From Osmia lignaria lignaria (Eukaryota; Arthropoda; Insecta; Hymenoptera; Megachilidae), in assembly GCF_051020975.1 (NCBI RefSeq), contig NC_135046.1, positions 1,426,001 through 1,490,000 of the forward strand: DNA of 64,000 nucleotides. Direction: 5' to 3'. Below the pieces are notes generated by a model that was given only the letters and a program-made list of their open reading frames with translations, did no database searches and was not told where the DNA came from. The stretch's first letter is position 1; each line of letters opens with the position of its first letter. Shown here one piece after another: positions 62,001 through 64,000 of the stretch. Both the position numbers and the translations under genes were made by a program.

Positions 62001-63885
62001 CGTGCCAAACGTAACACTGATAGCCACGGTGAATCCCGAGTACGTGAGCACCCCGTACGTGTTGGACGAGTGGGAGGTGCCTAGAGAAAAGATCGAGCTG
62101 CTCAGGTCACTGGGCAACGGTTCCTTCGGTATGGTGTACGAGGGAATAGCCAGGGACATCGTGAAGGGTAACCCGGAAGTACGGTGCGCCGTGAAGACGG
62201 TGAACAAGGACGCTACCGATCGAGAACGCAGCGAGTTCCTCAACGAGGCCTCGGTGATGAAGTAAGTCGAAACGAAAACCGCGAATCCATAGCTAATCAT
62301 ACCGATTATTTCTTTATTTTCGTAGGGGTTTCGACGCTCACCACGTGGTCAAGTTGCTGGGCGTGGTTACTCGAGGTCAACCAACTTTGGTCATCATGGA
62401 ACTGATGGTTAACGGTGATTTAAAGACGTACTTGAGACGCCACAGACCAGGTGCCTGCGAGGAAACGAATGTACCACCGAGATTGGACCGAATACTCCAG
62501 ATGGCGATCGAGATCGCCGACGGCATGGCCTACCTTTCCACCAAGAAGTTCGTTCACAGAGACTTGGCTGCGCGTAATTGCATGGTAGCCGAGGATCTGA
62601 CCGTGAAGGTGGGCGATTTCGGAATGACCAGGGACATTTATGAGAGAGATTACTATCGAAAGGGAAGCAAAGGTCTTTTACCGGTCAGATGGATGGCGCC
62701 GGAGAGCTTGAAGGATGGCGTGTTCAGTAGCTATTCCGATGTTTGGAGCTATGGGGTCGTGTTGTGGGAGATGGTGACTTTCGCGTCGCAGCCTTATCAG
62801 GGTTTATCGAACGATCAGGTGCGCGTGTTGCCTCGTAAACGATAACGCTTCAAGCATGAATTCCAACTTACTCAACCCGCCCATGTCCTATTTTCTGCAG
62901 GTTCTCCGGTACGTGATCGAGGGCGGAGTCATGAAACGACCAGAGAATTGCCCCGAATTGTTATACGAACTGATGAAGAGGACTTGGAGGCACAAGGCGA
63001 CCAAACGACCCACCTTTATGGACATAGCGACCACCTTGCTGCAACACATCGACTCGGATACCTTCAAGTTGATCAGTTTTTACCATAGCACGGAGGGAAT
63101 CGACGCTAGGAATCAAACAAGATCGACGTCGCCTCAAATCGATCAGTAAGTATAACTCGATAACTTCTAATCGATACTCCCATCGAAGGTGTGAGTTTTC
63201 ACCCAGTGATTTTAAAAATTGCAGGCACCTAGAGTTGGCCACTTTGCAAGACCTGCAGGAAGAGGAGGCAGAGGGCGAGGAAGACTCTCCATTGAGGCAG
63301 GATTTCGACGACTTTGCGAGTTTCGATCCCAGCAGTATTAAGAACAGTTTCAGTCCTCACTACAGAGTGGACTCTTACGGTGAAAACTCGAAAGCGACCG
63401 CCAATTGCCACGATCTAAACTCCTCGAACGTGCCACTGAAGGCTGGCTTCGATGATTTCGACGGTGTCTCCGCGGATTCTGCAATCTCTGGAAAAGATGC
63501 GTTGAACCTGCCCTTCGTCGAGGACAGCCTCAAGTCCGTAAAGACTTCGCCGTTCATAAACGCGAAGAGTGGGTCGCGTAGCAATCTCAGTCAATTGTCG
63601 ACGAGCAACAGATCGGGCAGCCCGAGGAGCACGGGCAAACGAAGCTTCCTGAGTAGTCCAAACTCGTCCAAGTTGACGAATCCACCGGACTACGAGAACG
63701 GTAGCCCGGAAATCCTGTCTGCCGTCGAGAAGAAGGAGACTGTACCGTTACGAGTCGATTTCCCATCCATGGACGCGATGGATATCGACAACGGGATCGA
63801 GAAGAAGGAGACGATCTCGACGGTCGAATACGTGAACAAACCAGAGACGTTGAACAACGGTTATATCGGCGGTGCAACCACGTAG
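41080..63885 (+). CDS. InR: Insulin-like receptor tyrosine kinase
   Basis: Exons 41080-41557, 55092-55260, 55623-55869, 58452-58557, 59146-60549, 60789-61075, 61166-61528, 61726-62261, 62326-62818, 62901-63145 and 63225-63885 give 1662 residues. It is the plasma-membrane receptor for insulin-like peptides, signalling through IRS/chico to PI3K-Akt. Order: N-terminal extension; hydrophobic signal segment (128-143); L1 (about 161-298); furin-like Cys-rich region (299-470); L2 (472-583); fibronectin III repeats; cleavage site RRKR (875-878); transmembrane helix (1077-1101); juxtamembrane NPEY (1121-1124); kinase with GNGSFG (1148-1153), Lys1175, Glu1192, HRDLAARN (1274-1281), DFG (1294-1296) and activation-loop Tyr1302/1306/1307; and a tail of 220 residues. 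All catalytic residues are present. Bees carry two InR paralogues; I cannot tell which this is. The start is the first ATG after an in-frame stop at 40981; Met91 (41350) is an alternative nearer the signal segment. Confidence 0.95.
47257..47399. mobile_element. Pogo/Tigger-like MITE, 143 bp
   Basis: TA at 47255-47256 and 47400-47401 flank inverted ends CAATAAAACCTCGGTAAGTC on the left and CAGTAAAACCTCTATAAGTC on the right, both continuing GTCA. An internal GACGACTTA motif recurs. The CAGTAAAACCTC terminus and TA duplication fit pogo-type elements. No coding capacity. Confidence 0.75.
48981..49017. repeat. Two back-to-back perfect hairpins
   Basis: AGCACCG (48981-48987) pairs with CGGTGCT (48994-49000). 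It is followed at once by TGACCGGC (49000-49007) pairing with GCCGGTCA (49010-49017) across a two-base centre. Both stems are perfect. Confidence 0.8.
49328..49372. repeat. (GACTC)n and (AGCTC)n pentanucleotide repeats
   Basis: Five GACTC units followed by three to four AGCTC units, in a CpG-rich part of the InR intron. Confidence 0.85.
50154..50171. repeat. Perfect 18-bp palindrome
   Basis: AGTAGCAACGTTGCTACT is its own reverse complement, with no spacer. It could be a dimeric transcription-factor site or chance. Confidence 0.85.
52553..52569. repeat. 17-base cytosine homopolymer
   Basis: An uninterrupted run of C on the plus strand. The minus-strand G run could form a G-quadruplex. The length in an assembly is uncertain because such runs are error-prone. 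Confidence 0.85.
54124..54339. mobile_element. Pogo-like MITE, 216 bp
   Basis: TA at 54122-54123 and 54340-54341 flank inverted ends CAGTATCGCCTCGAAATAAG (left) and CAGTATTGCCTCGAAATAAG (right), both extended by YAACTCGCT. The interior contains a second inverted pair around CTCTCAC and GAGTGA. No coding capacity. The end pattern CAGTA-n-CCTC is shared with the element at 47257. Confidence 0.8.
55870..58451 (+). other. InR intron between L1 and Cys-rich exons
   Basis: 2.6 kb with donor TCG|GTAAGT and acceptor TTTGTTTGCAG. CpG-containing sequence at about 56100-56700, no open frame with recognisable content, and no repeat that I can name. Confidence 0.6.
61004..61075 (+). other. InR segment with furin site between two phase-0 donors
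   Basis: This 72-nt part of the InR exon encodes 24 residues beginning VRRKRD, the proprotein-convertase site that separates alpha and beta chains. A good donor, AAC|GTAAGA, sits exactly at its start and a weaker one, CAG|GTAGAG, at its end. Both are phase 0 and both join in frame to the acceptor at 61165. Inclusion is taken as the main form because receptor cleavage is conserved. Confidence 0.6.
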
Positions 63886-64000
63886 TCTTAACGCGTTCGC
63901 GGCCCGAGTTCGTCGCGATTGAAACTCCAAGACACTTGGAATTTCTCAGCTCGAACTGACTGATACACGCTCGCGTTGATTGCTGGGGGCAGCGAACGCG
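63886..64000 (+). other. Start of InR 3' UTR
   Basis: Sequence after the TAG at 63883-63885. No polyadenylation signal occurs before the window ends, so the 3' UTR continues to the right. Confidence 0.7.

Noticed and set aside
1..64000. tRNA, rRNA, CRISPR or prokaryotic-type operons
   Set aside because: None was recognised by eye, and the genes are eukaryotic with spliceosomal introns. A tRNAscan run would be needed to exclude a degenerate tRNA-derived SINE.

Overview
The window is eukaryotic nuclear DNA from an insect, most likely a hymenopteran and probably a bee. The evidence is: genes split by short GT-AG introns, animal-specific families (insulin receptor, DIP/lachesin-type Ig protein, Vps36, maspardin, MFSD12), an AT-rich left half against a CpG-rich right half, and TA-flanked mariner/pogo-type MITEs. 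The bee assignment is inference; no species can be named from sequence alone. There are no operons, bacterial genes or CRISPR arrays.

Layout, all confident genes on the + strand. (1) 1-3720: intergenic, with a hexanucleotide repeat, a tandem duplication of about 225 bp and a strong hairpin. (2) 3769-7638: a secreted, probably GPI-anchored three-Ig cell-surface protein of the DIP/lachesin type, in eight coding exons. (3) 7639-13293: AT-rich, no coding gene. It holds a mariner-type MITE and a possible spliced minus-strand non-coding RNA (11920-12637), followed by nine copies of TTAGTGTTGCGA-like motifs (11343-11841). (4) 13294-14819: Vps36 (ESCRT-II), six exons, with a palindromic MITE in its apparent 3' UTR. 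(5) 16079-17780: maspardin (SPG21), seven coding exons, probably with a GC-AG first coding intron. (6) 20088-21942: an MFSD12-like transporter, six coding exons. (7) 21943-41079: about 19 kb of non-coding DNA with CpG-rich blocks, GA-rich tracts and a good splice donor at 23210, read here as the likely promoter, 5' UTR and first intron of the next gene. (8) 41080-63885: the insulin-like receptor tyrosine kinase (InR), eleven coding exons, 1662 residues in my model, with a 13.5-kb intron before the ligand-binding exons. The last 115 bases are its 3' UTR.

The five genes do not form a pathway. Vps36 (endosomal sorting of ubiquitinated receptors), maspardin (endosomal in vertebrates) and the MFSD12-like protein (lysosomal) share an endolysosomal theme, and InR is a receptor that such routes would turn over, but I see no sign that their neighbourhood is functional.

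The most unusual items are: the motif array beside a candidate minus-strand lncRNA; a 72-nt phase-0 segment in InR that contains the furin site and is flanked by two usable donors; two alternative in-frame donors in maspardin; and several distinct TA-flanked MITE families within one window. All exon boundaries were placed by eye from splice consensus, reading frame and family alignment.
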